Shown: in pieces, positions 9,733 through 19,445 of the stretch | Position numbering within the stretch: position 1 is the stretch's first letter | Layout: every line of letters starts with the position of its first letter | NCBI RefSeq assembly: GCF_051466335.1 | Contig: NZ_CP195793.1 | Span: 2,914,001-2,978,000, forward strand | Reading direction: 5' to 3' | From: Planctomicrobium sp051466335 | Lineage (GTDB): Bacteria; Planctomycetota; Planctomycetia; Planctomycetales; Planctomycetaceae | DNA length: 64,000 bases | Translations under genes and position numbers: made by a program | Notes under the pieces: model-generated | Database searches by the model: none | Told to the model about the DNA's origin: nothing | The model's input: only the letters and a program-made list of their open reading frames with translations

Positions 9733-10107
9733 CTAACGCCTCAGGGTGTAGGCCAGCACGCGGAGTGCCGCTTCGACGAACAGGCTCCGCTCATGGCGGG
9801 ATGACAAGGTTGCTCCCGTCGTGCGTTTGAATGCAGTGCGGAACGAGGGTTTTTCATCCACCGTTTCGCCCCGTGCATTGATCAAGCTGGCCCCGATTTT
9901 GGGATCCTTCGACCATGAGGGGATGAGGCCCCATTTGAGAGAGACGATCTCGCGCTGGCCGCTTTCAGCTACCCGACACACTGGGTTTTGTTGAGTGGGG
10001 GCGATGTTGAATCGGAACGGGAGGAGCGGAGTTTCTTCAGCGAAGATCGCAAAGAACTCATTCAATTCAGCGGACGTCGTTCGCAGATTATACCGACCGC
10101 ACATCAC
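9733..10107 (-). pseudogene. Truncated SOS response-associated peptidase (SRAP/YedK, HMCES-like)
   Basis: The first ~95 residues match the SRAP family: MCGRYNLR with the catalytic Cys directly after the initiator Met (second ATG, 10104), then FNIAPTQQNPV, LKWGLIPSWSKDP and NARGETVDEKPSFR. SRAP proteins shield abasic sites by covalent attachment through Cys2 and are usually 200-240 residues. Here the family sequence stops after AFKRT and an unrelated ~25-residue tail follows, so the C-terminal half with the conserved active-site histidine region is missing. It is most likely a broken remnant. Confidence 0.75.
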
Positions 10108-10329
10108 TGACTCCGAGTTGAGTTTTGAAAATGCCCTGGGCCCATCTCTTCAATGTTATTCTGACGCTGATCAAACCGCGACTCCTCATTGCCTGATTGG
10201 TAAAGCAGGAGTCGTTTCGCTTGTGATGGTATCTCAACGATGCTTAAAGCCGCCTGTGTTTGATCGCTTTTTCGTTGCCTGGCTGGCTACACTTACTCTA
10301 CTTCCTCTCCAGAGAAATGGGCCATCTCA

Positions 10330-12993
10330 ATGCGACATCTGATACGTCACTGGACCAATGCGATTCAGGCTTTGGTGATCACGGTCTTTGCAGGCTACTT
10401 TTTGCTGCCGTTGATTCGAACACAACCGGAAAGCCTCCATAAATACATGGAGAACTTTGGCTGCGTTCCACGAATTATCTTCACATTGTCGATTTGCATC
10501 AGTTTTACCGGATTGATGTTCAAGTTGCTGAAGCCACGTCTCCGGCATCTTGCTCACGTTCACAAGGTGCCACCCACCTGGCTCGCTGTGATCGTTGGAG
10601 TCATCTTCGTGGCGCTGATCGACATCTACGTTGGTTATGGAGTGTCGTGGGGGCCCCATCCGGTCTGGAGGGATTGGCTCTGCTATGGAGTAGTATCGTT
10701 CGTGATCGTGAGCTCGGTTTATGCTTTTCTCATGTACATCTCTGGACCAGAACTGCCCCAAAAGAATAAGAGGGAGAGTAGAAAATGCGAAAATGGGGCT
10801 GGTTCAGAAGCAAGAACGCTCACAGAACCAAGTCCCGCGGGAATAAATTGGGAGCATTTCAAGGAATGGTTGGATTCCGATGCACCGGCCAAATACGACT
10901 TCCTGAATACACGAAGTGTGGCTGAATGCGTCAAATTACACGTCGAAAATGGGACGCGTTCGATCGGAATTGTAGGACCATTTGGCGCTGGGAAATCCAC
11001 CATTGTTCGGTGGGTTCAAGATGGCTTGAACAGAGGTACAGGCAGGAGCAGCAAATACTTCGTCTGCCACCACAGTTGTTGGGGGTTTGAAAGCTCGTCA
11101 TCTTCCATACATGAAATGCTTCGCTCGGCGATGTCAAAAATCAATGAGGAGGTGGACACGTTTCAGCTTGAATCCCTTCCCGAATCGTATCGTCGGACAT
11201 TTGCCGCTGGGGGAAATTGGTTGGAAACGATTTCCGATTTGACGCTTGGATCGGCAGATTCCGAACAGATTTTTTCGCATCTCTCGGGATTACTAGACGC
11301 AATCAAAGGCAGGCTTGTCTTCATCATCGAGGATTTGGACCGGAACGAAACAAACAATTTTGAGATTCAGGAAGTGCTCGGATTTCTGGAACGACTTAAG
11401 AAACTCGACAACATTAGTTTCATCCTCACTGGAGGCCTGACTTCTCCGGTCCGGATTGACTATTCCAAACTCTGCGACCACATCGAATTTTTAACTTCAC
11501 TTCGTCCGCAGCAGGTTTATGAAATTCTGGAAAGGGTTCTTAAGGAATGTGAGGACGATTCAATATTGAAAATTCGTCCTAGCGATGAGAGCAGAATGCC
11601 GGTTGGTTGGCCATGGAATCATAACTTCACCGGTATTTTGATGGATTTCGAAGAGTTTCCGATTCCTCAGGCCGTTGCAGCATTATTGAAAACTCCTAGA
11701 TCTTTGAGGCATGCCATTGGTCGAACTTTCCACGACTGGGAAGTATTGCGTGGAGAAATCTGTTTCGATCATTTACTCGCTGTCAACATCATCAGATTTG
11801 GCGCACCGGAGGCATTTCTGTTTCTCATTCGCCGATGGGACCGTCTTCGAGGCTTGCCAAATCGTAATCTGCCGAATGCCGACGAAAATCAAAAACGAAT
11901 TCGGCAAGGTGTCTCCGATGACTGGACGGCCACGATTGAGAAAGTCGACTGGAATCCGAAGAGTGCATCGAGTTTGATGAATTTCATCCTGCCGGCCTGC
12001 GAATTCTGGCTTGAAGGCGGAGAACCATCGACGAATCCTGCTACGGGACTTCAACGGGTGTACGAAGAGCGATATTGGAAGCGAGCAATCACCGGCTCGA
12101 TCGAGTCTTCAGAGATTCGCGACCAGATTGTTCTTCGTGATATGAAAAACTGGTTTGGGGAGCGATCATTTGATTCAACGCTTGTTATTAATCTGACGTC
12201 TGACAGCGAATATGCCAACCAGTGGGAACTCTTGGCTCCCCATGCATTCACGCAATATCAACACGTGATCGAGGATCTGTTTAAGCAAGTCATTCAACGT
12301 CACCTCGCCGTTCATGGTCCATCTGCAGATGCCAATTCCCAAGGTTTTGTACAACTATGGCGATATGTTGAAAAGCACGGGCCACGCGACCGATCATGGT
12401 TGCGGTGGCTAAAGTATCGACTTTCGGATGCGGGGGAGAAAAGCATCGGAATGGTTATAGCCATCTGGTACTACTTTTGCCTCACAGAGGGTCAGAGATT
12501 CGTTCCGGAAGATGCAAAAGGGTCAATTCGAAGCCACATTCGCGAAACTCTCAGAGAAACTGTTAAGGATGGCCCTTCCCTTGCTTTCAAGCTGACGATG
12601 AAACGCCCTTTCGAACTTACAGAATTGATTTTTGACACTCTAAATAAGGGTGAAAAATATCTGACTGATTTAGCGGATTGGGAATGGCTTGCACCTCATA
12701 TTCGCGATGGAATGAAGACAGAGAACGCAGCAGCAGTCGCCTTGCATTGTGCAAGGCTTCTCTGTCATCGTGGTGATCGGACAGCTTCAGTGACGGTTGA
12801 CACCGAAATGTTAGACAATTTCTTCGCAGGCTATGGACCTGAAATCATTGAACTCATTACCGTGAATTTCAGTAATTTTTCTGTAGAGGATCAGGCTGTC
12901 GCGGGGCACGTTATTACAGGCGGCAGGGTTTATTTCGCCCAAAAGGCGAAAGAGGCAGCGAACGATGAAGTGCGACCTGACGATGGGTCTTGA
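10330..12993 (+). CDS. Membrane-anchored KAP family P-loop NTPase
   Basis: This 887-residue protein has four predicted membrane helices (about 10-30, 48-66, 83-104, 115-137) followed by a cytosolic STAND-like KAP NTPase domain. The Walker A motif is GPFGAGKS at 216-223, and the Walker B region FIIEDLDR has D335 and D337. The long C-terminal half (~480-887) is alpha-helical and unrecognised. KAP NTPases are sporadic, often carried on mobile DNA, and some members act in phage defence. This gene sits alone between two gene remnants just left of the restriction/anticodon-nuclease operon. A defence role is an inference from context and family. Confidence 0.8.
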   Translation: MRHLIRHWTNAIQALVITVFAGYFLLPLIRTQPESLHKYMENFGCVPRIIFTLSICISFTGLMFKLLKPRLRHLAHVHKVPPTWLAVIVGVIFVALIDIYVGYGVSWGPHPVWRDWLCYGVVSFVIVSSVYAFLMYISGPELPQKNKRESRKCENGAGSEARTLTEPSPAGINWEHFKEWLDSDAPAKYDFLNTRSVAECVKLHVENGTRSIGIVGPFGAGKSTIVRWVQDGLNRGTGRSSKYFVCHHSCWGFESSSSSIHEMLRSAMSKINEEVDTFQLESLPESYRRTFAAGGNWLETISDLTLGSADSEQIFSHLSGLLDAIKGRLVFIIEDLDRNETNNFEIQEVLGFLERLKKLDNISFILTGGLTSPVRIDYSKLCDHIEFLTSLRPQQVYEILERVLKECEDDSILKIRPSDESRMPVGWPWNHNFTGILMDFEEFPIPQAVAALLKTPRSLRHAIGRTFHDWEVLRGEICFDHLLAVNIIRFGAPEAFLFLIRRWDRLRGLPNRNLPNADENQKRIRQGVSDDWTATIEKVDWNPKSASSLMNFILPACEFWLEGGEPSTNPATGLQRVYEERYWKRAITGSIESSEIRDQIVLRDMKNWFGERSFDSTLVINLTSDSEYANQWELLAPHAFTQYQHVIEDLFKQVIQRHLAVHGPSADANSQGFVQLWRYVEKHGPRDRSWLRWLKYRLSDAGEKSIGMVIAIWYYFCLTEGQRFVPEDAKGSIRSHIRETLRETVKDGPSLAFKLTMKRPFELTELIFDTLNKGEKYLTDLADWEWLAPHIRDGMKTENAAAVALHCARLLCHRGDRTASVTVDTEMLDNFFAGYGPEIIELITVNFSNFSVEDQAVAGHVITGGRVYFAQKAKEAANDEVRPDDGS

Positions 12994-13180
12994 TGGGGGT
13001 TGACTGGCCAAGTGGTGATTCCCATTCTTCTCCCGGCGCACCGTGGGCGGGGTGATTGAATTCCACTGCAGGGGGGCTGCCGTGCGGATTCATTCAGGAG
13101 TCCGCCGATGTATCATCCACGATCACCGCTCACAAAACTGCCCGATGTCGATTCCAGCAACATTGCTGGTGGGTCGGCTC

Positions 13181-13642
13181 TCATCTGGTCTGACAATGAT
13201 GGACAGCACATTTACGCGCCGACCACAACTGAAACTCCACATGTTTGTTGACGGTGTACCGGGTGATACCGGACTTCACCATCACTTCCCGGACGTTGCG
13301 AAGCTTTGTGGGAGTCAGATCAGCAATGGAGTGGCTTCGGAAGAGACGCAGAAGCGGTTTAAGAGCAGCCCGGACGCTGGATGGCTCGGACGTTGGCTTT
13401 CCAGACTTCACGTAATAAGCAGCACAGTGGTCGTTGTACAAAAGTGCCAAACTGGCCAGAGTCATTTCCGGAAACTGGCGGGCATTCTGCATTCGCAGCC
13501 AGCGATCAACCAATTCCCGGTATTTCCGCTTAGATTCTTGGGAATCGAAGATCCCCAAGTAGTGGTCGTGCCCGTCAATGCAAACGCGGGCCTGTCCAGT
13601 TGCCTTGTGAAGAGAATACTTTGGCGTACGAGTTCGCCGCAT
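13181..13642 (-). pseudogene. Truncated tyrosine integrase (N-terminal part)
   Basis: From the ATG at 13642 the product begins MRRTRTPKYSLHKATGQARV and continues with the AP2-like and SAM-like core-binding features of planctomycete phage-type integrases (GHDHYLGIFDSQESKRKY, ITRYTVNKHV). After VNKHV the sequence departs from the family and stops after ~20 residues. The entire catalytic domain with the R-H-R-Y residues is missing. It is a dead remnant of an earlier integration event, next to the 13741-13757 sequence that resembles the tRNA-Pro end. Confidence 0.7.
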
Positions 13643-13940
13643 GATGCAACCTTTCCGATTCCGGTAAGAAGTCGGTAGTAAGTTGCACCGCACAGCAAGT
13701 GCGGGTAGGCGTAACCTGTTGCCTCAACCCTGTATATGTCTAGTCGGGGTGACAAGACGCCAATTGAACTTTTCATCGCCGGGGTGCGAGGCTGGGAAGC
13801 GGGGATTCGACGGGCTTTTGCAGTCAACCCACTATCACACCAATTCTTTTCGAAGTCTGATGAAGATGCCGTCACCTAAGCTTACTTTCACGAGTAGCCA
13901 TGAAATTTTTCTAGACTAGCGACTCAAGACGATCGATCTC

Positions 13941-16900
13941 TCAAACCTGTCCGCCGACCCCTTTGAACTTCTCCACAAACGCTGCAATCTTCTGGAAAAC
14001 GCTTTGCTTCTTGGTCAGGTATGCCGGATTGAGCGGACTCATTTTCGGCAGGATTCCGTTGAGTTCCGTGCCGTTTTCGCTGGCAAACTCTTTTTTTAAT
14101 GAGTTACTGATATACCGCTTGGCAGCTTCTATACTCAAATTTTCAGCAGCAATCAGCTCGCTAGCCTCGCGCTGTTGCTCGGCCCGTGCAAAACTGAAAA
14201 ACGCTTCGATCACACTGGCTTTATCGGGAATTTCATCTAGATTCGCTTGGTTTATGAAATCAACCACCAAGCTTTCCTTGGCGCGGTTGCCTACACTCGC
14301 ACGAATCAGGCGACGTACTTCTTCAACCAAACTCGCCTTGTTCTTTGTCTTCTTGTTATGTTCGAAAATCAGCTCCAAAATGTAATCAAGATTGATCTCT
14401 TGAGACTTCAGCAAATCCACCTCGAATACCACGTCCGCCCAATCGATGGTGGACTGCTCCTTTTCATTGCCCGCCTTTTCACGTCGCAGCCAGTCCCGGA
14501 TGTCGTTATAGGTGGAGCGGTAATTCTGTATCTCGCGCTCCGCAGGCAGCTCGATGTTCTGGAGTTCCTGAAAATCATCATCGCTCAGGTAATGCTTCGT
14601 TTTAAAGTCTTCGACTTGTCTGGGATCATCCTTGTCGAGCGTTTGTAACGCTTTCAAGCTGGCGAATTCATCGAAGTTCTGAAGGATGTTTTCCACCCGC
14701 AAGTATTCACCGAACAGCTTCACAAACTCCTTCTTATCCTTCTCCTTAACGATTTCTTCTGGATTAGGAAAGCGTTGTTCTAACTCCGCGACGACCTCCC
14801 TAAAACCACGCCGAGCTTCGCCGGTGACGATATCGGTGAATCCCTCCATGTACTCCTTGTAGCTCTTCTCTAGTACCACATTCTTTGTGTTGCTGTCTCC
14901 AAACAGGGTAATCGCGTCGACTGTGGCCTTTTCTAAATCACGGAAAGTCACAATATTGCCAAAGGTTTTGGTCGCATCGTAAATCCTATTTGTTCGTGAA
15001 TAAGCTTGAATCAGCCCGTGGTAACGCAGGTTTTTATCCACAAACAGGGTGTTCAATGTTGGTGCGTCAAAACCGGTCAAAAACATTCCCACAACAATCA
15101 GCAAGTCGATTTCTCGTGATTTCACTCGCTTTGCTAAGTCGCGGTAGTAATTCTGAAAGCCGTTGCTGTCCACACTGAAGCTGGTTTTAAAGAAGGCGTT
15201 ATAGTCAGCGATCGCCGTGTTCAAGAACTCCTTGGCGGTGCTGTTCATCGCCGACACGTCAAAGCTCTCGTCCTGAATATCGCCCACGGCATCCTGCTCT
15301 TCATTGGCGGCAAACGAAAAGATCGTAGCCACTTTCAGGGGCTTATCGCTCCCAAACTGAAGGTTCGTCAGTGACTCATAATACAGCTTTGCTGCATCCA
15401 CGCTGTTAACCGCAAACATGGCATTAAAACCAGTTCCACCTGGCCGCAGTCGATGTGTCTTCTGCCGGTAGTGAGTCAGAATGTACTGAGAAATTTCCCG
15501 GATTCGTTCAGGGTGCAGCAAGGCTTGGCGATTTTCGGCCGCAGTCAGTTTTCTCTCGTCTTGCTCGGTTTCAATCGCTTTAAACTGTGGACGAACATCG
15601 TTGTAGTCCACCTTGAATTTTAGCACCTTTTCATCGCGAATCGCATCGGTGATCACGTAGGAATGCAACTCGCGGCCAAACACGCTGGCGGTCGTTTCAG
15701 CTCCCAGTGCGTTTTGTGGAAAAATCGGAGTCCCGGTAAAGCCGAATTGATAAAACCGTTTGAACTTCTTTTTGAGATTCTTTTGTGCTTCACCAAACTG
15801 GCTGCGATGACATTCGTCAAAGATGAAGACGACTTGTTTGCCGTAAATCGGCAAGTCTCCCTCGTTCTTCATCAGGTTGTTGAGTTTTTGGATCGTGGTG
15901 ACGACAATCTTGTTGTCATCCTTCTCTAGATTGCGTTTGAGGCCAGCAGTGCTGTCGGAGCCGTTGACACTGTCAGGTGAAAAACGCTGATATTCTTTCA
16001 TCGTCTGATAGTCCAGGTCTTTCCTGTCCACGACGAAAAACACTTTGTCGACAAAGTCCAGTTCCGTCGCCAATCGAGCCGCCTTGAAACTGGTCAACGT
16101 TTTGCCCGACCCGGTCGTGTGCCAGACATACCCGCCACTTTCTGGTTTGCTCCAGGCTTTGGCGGCATGAGAGCTGTTGATTTTCCATAAGATCCGTTCA
16201 GAAGCGGCAATTTGATAAGGCCGCATCACCAGCAGCGTGTTGCTGACATCAAAAACTGAGTATTTCAGCAGCACCTCCAACAACGTATTCTTCTGAAAAA
16301 ATGTTGCGGTAAAGTCCTTCAGATCCTTGATCAGATCGTTATTAGACTTCGCCCAGTTCATTGTGAAGTCAAAACTGTTCTTGTCGCGCCGCGTTGTGTT
16401 GGCAAAATAACGGGTATCAGTGCCATTCGATATGACAAATAATTGCAGATATTTAAAGAGCGAGTGTTCGCTGTTAAAGCTCTCCTTGCTGTAGCGATGT
16501 ACTTGATTAAAGGCTTCACGAATCGCTACTCCTCGCCGTTTCAATTCAACCTGCACCAGCGGCAACCCGTTGACCAGGATCGTAACATCATAGCGGTTGG
16601 GGTGGCTGCCCATTTGTTCGAACTGCTTGATCACCTGCAACTTGTTGCGAGTCCGGTTCTTTTTGTCCAGCAAATAGATATTCTGGATGTGGCCATCGTC
16701 GAATACAAAATCATGAATATAGTCATCGTGAATCTTACGAGTTTTATCGACGACACCTTCGCTCTGTTTGTCCAAAAAGGTTTCCACAAAACGCTGCCAT
16801 TCGCCATTCGAAAACTCCACATTGTTGAGAGCTTGCAATTGCGTACGGATATTGGCTAGCAATGACTCCTGAGAGTTCAAGTCGGTCCGATACTCATATC

Positions 16901-17039
16901 CCTGGTTCTGAAAATCAGCAACAAGCTCCCGTTCCAGATCGCTTTCGCTCTGGTAGCTCTCGGAAACCGTCCACTCGCGAGTGTATTTCTCCAGAATTAT
17001 GAAGTTGTTCGATTCCGCGATGGGGTTGTATGCGATCAT
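13941..17039 (-). CDS. hsdR: Type I restriction enzyme R subunit (type IC, EcoR124I-like)
   Basis: HsdR is the motor and nuclease subunit of the type I complex: it translocates DNA with ATP and cuts remote from the unmethylated target. The N-terminal nuclease motif is visible (YDVTILV...QVELKRRG, D and E-x-K). Next come the SF2 helicase motifs, with Walker A TTGSGKT near residue 310, a DECHRS box, a TGTP motif and SRTNRIYDA as motif VI, and then a helical C-terminal domain that docks on the methylase. Length and sequence resemble E. coli EcoR124I/EcoprrI HsdR as I recall them. I choose the ATG at 17039 because it overlaps the prrC stop (ATGA); an ATG six codons upstream (17057) is possible. 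All key motifs are intact. Confidence 0.95.
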   Translation of the reverse strand: MIAYNPIAESNNFIILEKYTREWTVSESYQSESDLERELVADFQNQGYEYRTDLNSQESLLANIRTQLQALNNVEFSNGEWQRFVETFLDKQSEGVVDKTRKIHDDYIHDFVFDDGHIQNIYLLDKKNRTRNKLQVIKQFEQMGSHPNRYDVTILVNGLPLVQVELKRRGVAIREAFNQVHRYSKESFNSEHSLFKYLQLFVISNGTDTRYFANTTRRDKNSFDFTMNWAKSNNDLIKDLKDFTATFFQKNTLLEVLLKYSVFDVSNTLLVMRPYQIAASERILWKINSSHAAKAWSKPESGGYVWHTTGSGKTLTSFKAARLATELDFVDKVFFVVDRKDLDYQTMKEYQRFSPDSVNGSDSTAGLKRNLEKDDNKIVVTTIQKLNNLMKNEGDLPIYGKQVVFIFDECHRSQFGEAQKNLKKKFKRFYQFGFTGTPIFPQNALGAETTASVFGRELHSYVITDAIRDEKVLKFKVDYNDVRPQFKAIETEQDERKLTAAENRQALLHPERIREISQYILTHYRQKTHRLRPGGTGFNAMFAVNSVDAAKLYYESLTNLQFGSDKPLKVATIFSFAANEEQDAVGDIQDESFDVSAMNSTAKEFLNTAIADYNAFFKTSFSVDSNGFQNYYRDLAKRVKSREIDLLIVVGMFLTGFDAPTLNTLFVDKNLRYHGLIQAYSRTNRIYDATKTFGNIVTFRDLEKATVDAITLFGDSNTKNVVLEKSYKEYMEGFTDIVTGEARRGFREVVAELEQRFPNPEEIVKEKDKKEFVKLFGEYLRVENILQNFDEFASLKALQTLDKDDPRQVEDFKTKHYLSDDDFQELQNIELPAEREIQNYRSTYNDIRDWLRREKAGNEKEQSTIDWADVVFEVDLLKSQEINLDYILELIFEHNKKTKNKASLVEEVRRLIRASVGNRAKESLVVDFINQANLDEIPDKASVIEAFFSFARAEQQREASELIAAENLSIEAAKRYISNSLKKEFASENGTELNGILPKMSPLNPAYLTKKQSVFQKIAAFVEKFKGVGGQV

Positions 17040-18298
17040 GTAATTTTTTCCTGCCAAAATCGATGGTTCGCGACAACGTGCTTAACCAAGTTTTCCAGAA
17101 CCTTCTTTTCTTCTGGCTTCAATGGTGGCACCTCTTCGGCAGCGTGTTTTGAATGGCTTGAAAAATTCACGATCCGCTTTGCGTACGGGTTTGGCCCACC
17201 ATCACTTGTTTCAGGGAGTAGCTGTTCCCATCTCTTGTATCCGAGGAATGTCGCGGTTTTTTCCAGGATGTTCCTGAGCAGATTGAAATGGTATTTTTCG
17301 ATCTGTCCGGTTTTGATGACCCCCTCAAGCTGCGATATTAGATGCAAATGGTAGGAAAAAGGAGAATCGTTTGGCTGTTCGATGAGTTGGTAAGACCCGT
17401 CTTCAAACTTTTCTAATCGTGATTTGGCGAACCACTTTGATCGCCAGGTTGGATTGTGCGTTTTGTCGTCGCTACCCAGTTCGTTCACGAGTACGTTGAA
17501 GAAAAGTGGGTTGTGCGTGGAGATGATGAATTTGATGTCTGATGCATTGGACTTAATCAAAGTCGCAAGATCGACAGCCAGTTCAATCAAGTGATTGTCA
17601 TCCAAAGAGCTAACTGGGTCGTCGACAAACACGTACTCCAACTTATTAAAATCATTCGTCTCTCGGTCGGCTGGTTCGGCAACATTGAGGACCTCAATCA
17701 CCAGCTCTAGAAGTGTATAAAAAAGGCTCCAGACGAAACAACTTTCTTCACCTTTGGATATTTTGAAGTTGCTAGAATAAACATCGTCACCGGTTTCAAA
17801 AGTGAAGGTCACTTCTGAAAACGCCTCGACCGTGACCTCATTGTCATCGCTGTCTTTCGTCTTGTATTCAGCATTGAACCGTGGCGTGAGCTTGCCGTTT
17901 ACGTAGCGCTGAAAGTTGGCAATGATGTTCTGGTCTTGCCCCTGATCTTGTAGAATCCAATTTGTAAATGAGTTTGGTTGGATCTTCAGTTTCGGATCGG
18001 CATCGAGAGTCAAATCGTTGTCCCAGTAGAATAAGTCCTCAGTAAATGCGTTGTAGTAGAGGATCTTGTCTCGCGAGAGTCCGACTTCTGCAATGTCAGC
18101 ATCCGCATCTCCAGCGTCGTCAGCAGCTTCATCGGCACCTGCGTTTTCAAACTCCCCAACAGCATTACGGGGGGCGATCAGTTGCCTAAAATCGCGAGAC
18201 AAGCGGGTTTTTCCGGTACCGTTAAAGGCGTAAATCAACTGTACTTTTTTGTCGGAATTTTTTAGCTGCTGGGCGATCTCTGCTAACGTCTTATTCAT
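17036..18298 (-). CDS. prrC: Anticodon nuclease PrrC (tRNA-cleaving RNase latent in type I complex)
   Basis: This 420-residue protein matches E. coli PrrC over its whole length and has the same genetic position, between hsdS and hsdR. PrrC is held inactive by the type IC complex; phage inhibition of restriction releases it, and it cleaves the tRNA-Lys anticodon loop. The N-terminal ABC-like NTPase domain has Walker A AFNGTGKT (24-31), an ABC signature SKGEES (181-186), Walker B with D226/D227 and a switch histidine in ISTHNP. In the C-terminal nuclease domain the catalytic triad known from E. coli (R320, E324, H356) corresponds to R342, E346 and H382, all present. It has an insertion rich in Asp/Ala at ~50-72. 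The stop overlaps the hsdR start; the gap to hsdS is 1 bp. Confidence 0.93.
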   Translation of the reverse strand: MNKTLAEIAQQLKNSDKKVQLIYAFNGTGKTRLSRDFRQLIAPRNAVGEFENAGADEAADDAGDADADIAEVGLSRDKILYYNAFTEDLFYWDNDLTLDADPKLKIQPNSFTNWILQDQGQDQNIIANFQRYVNGKLTPRFNAEYKTKDSDDNEVTVEAFSEVTFTFETGDDVYSSNFKISKGEESCFVWSLFYTLLELVIEVLNVAEPADRETNDFNKLEYVFVDDPVSSLDDNHLIELAVDLATLIKSNASDIKFIISTHNPLFFNVLVNELGSDDKTHNPTWRSKWFAKSRLEKFEDGSYQLIEQPNDSPFSYHLHLISQLEGVIKTGQIEKYHFNLLRNILEKTATFLGYKRWEQLLPETSDGGPNPYAKRIVNFSSHSKHAAEEVPPLKPEEKKVLENLVKHVVANHRFWQEKIT

Positions 18299-18299
18299 G

Positions 18300-19445
18300 T
18301 CAACCTGTCACCTCTTCGGACTTGGGGAAGCTCAGCAGCAGATCGCGATAGTATTCGTATTGCTTTCGCCGCAATTCAATTTCTTTCGGCAAGCCTTCGC
18401 TAATCGAGTTGGTCAAGGTGTCGAACTTATCGAGGATGGAGACAATGCGCACCTTCTCTTCAGGCGAAGGGTTCGGAATGACGATGCTTTCCAAATTCTT
18501 CTTGTTTAGTTTCGGCTGTGCTGCTCCTGAAATGTATGACGTCAGATCGATTCTGTTTAGATAAAATTCAACGAATCTTCTCTCAGCATACGTTTTAAAC
18601 TTTAGAACATGCGCGTGGTTGTTGACCCAACTCTTTCCACTAATACTGAATGCAATTGGTGTACTTCGTGCTAGCAGGTTTGCCCCGTCCTCAGAAACGA
18701 GCAAGTAGTCACCGTCAAAGATATAGTCTTTGACATAATCTACGATTCCTGAAGCCCCGTAGTACGGGATCTCCCCTGGCTCCCTTAATCCGCTTGTTAT
18801 CGGTTTTCGCTGCGAGTCAAGATTCTCCGCGAGCCCTCCCAGCGTCTTCCACTCCACTTCGCCGTCTTTAAAACTCAACAACTGATCGCGATAGTAGTTG
18901 CATTGCTTTTTGCGGGCAGTCAACTCGGCAGTCAACTCGGCAGTCAACTCGGTAAAGGTGTCCAGAATGCGGACGATTTCGGCCTGGATTTCCAGCGATC
19001 TCTTCGGGTTCGATGGGCAGGGAATGGGGATTTCGAAGTTCAAAAACATCGGCCTCCGAAGTGATGTCACCGAGGCATGGACCGATGTTTTTAAGACGTA
19101 AGCGTAAAAAGTGGCAACGACATAGTGATACAAATACCGGGGATTCAAAACTTTGGATGGAACGATGCGATAGGCTCGTTGGTGAAGTGCGTATTTACCT
19201 TGCGCATAGTGGAATACTTTTCCAACTCCAACGCCATCACCAGCAGTGATTACCGCAGTTTCGTCGAAATCAAACTCGGCCAGCCTTAGTGGCTCTCGAC
19301 CTCGTGCATAGAAGATATATTCGCCGCCGTCGATCGCGTCCTGAGTGTCATGACTGCCTGTTCCAATCTCCGCCAAGCGCCCCAGCGGTCCCCATTTCAC
19401 ATCAACGCCGTCGAGCAGCTTTTCGAGAAAACTGATATTGTTCAT
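18300..19445 (-). CDS. hsdS: Type I restriction specificity subunit
   Basis: HsdS (381 residues) chooses the bipartite DNA target. Two target-recognition domains lie at ~15-150 and ~205-340, each followed by a helical spacer; the parallel phrases RKKQCNYYRDQLLSFK and RRKQYEYYRDLLLSFP end the two halves. The central spacer contains a type IC-style TAEL repeat encoded by 12-bp units at 18915-18950. Its number sets the distance between the two half-sites in EcoR124-type enzymes. The start overlaps the hsdM stop (ATGA). Confidence 0.93.
   Translation of the reverse strand: MNNISFLEKLLDGVDVKWGPLGRLAEIGTGSHDTQDAIDGGEYIFYARGREPLRLAEFDFDETAVITAGDGVGVGKVFHYAQGKYALHQRAYRIVPSKVLNPRYLYHYVVATFYAYVLKTSVHASVTSLRRPMFLNFEIPIPCPSNPKRSLEIQAEIVRILDTFTELTAELTAELTARKKQCNYYRDQLLSFKDGEVEWKTLGGLAENLDSQRKPITSGLREPGEIPYYGASGIVDYVKDYIFDGDYLLVSEDGANLLARSTPIAFSISGKSWVNNHAHVLKFKTYAERRFVEFYLNRIDLTSYISGAAQPKLNKKNLESIVIPNPSPEEKVRIVSILDKFDTLTNSISEGLPKEIELRRKQYEYYRDLLLSFPKSEEVTG
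18915..18950 (-). repeat. Three 12-bp repeats in the hsdS central spacer (TAEL type)
   Basis: Three perfect copies of GGCAGTCAACTC (plus strand) lie in frame in hsdS and encode repeated E-L-T-A. In EcoR124I versus EcoR124II/EcoDXXI, two versus three copies change the target spacer length by one base. Three copies here suggest the longer-spacer form. Confidence 0.85.

Noticed and set aside
13462..13875. 137-codon minus frame overlapping the integrase fragment
   Set aside because: It lies in another frame over a recognisable integrase; the similarity is all in the integrase frame.
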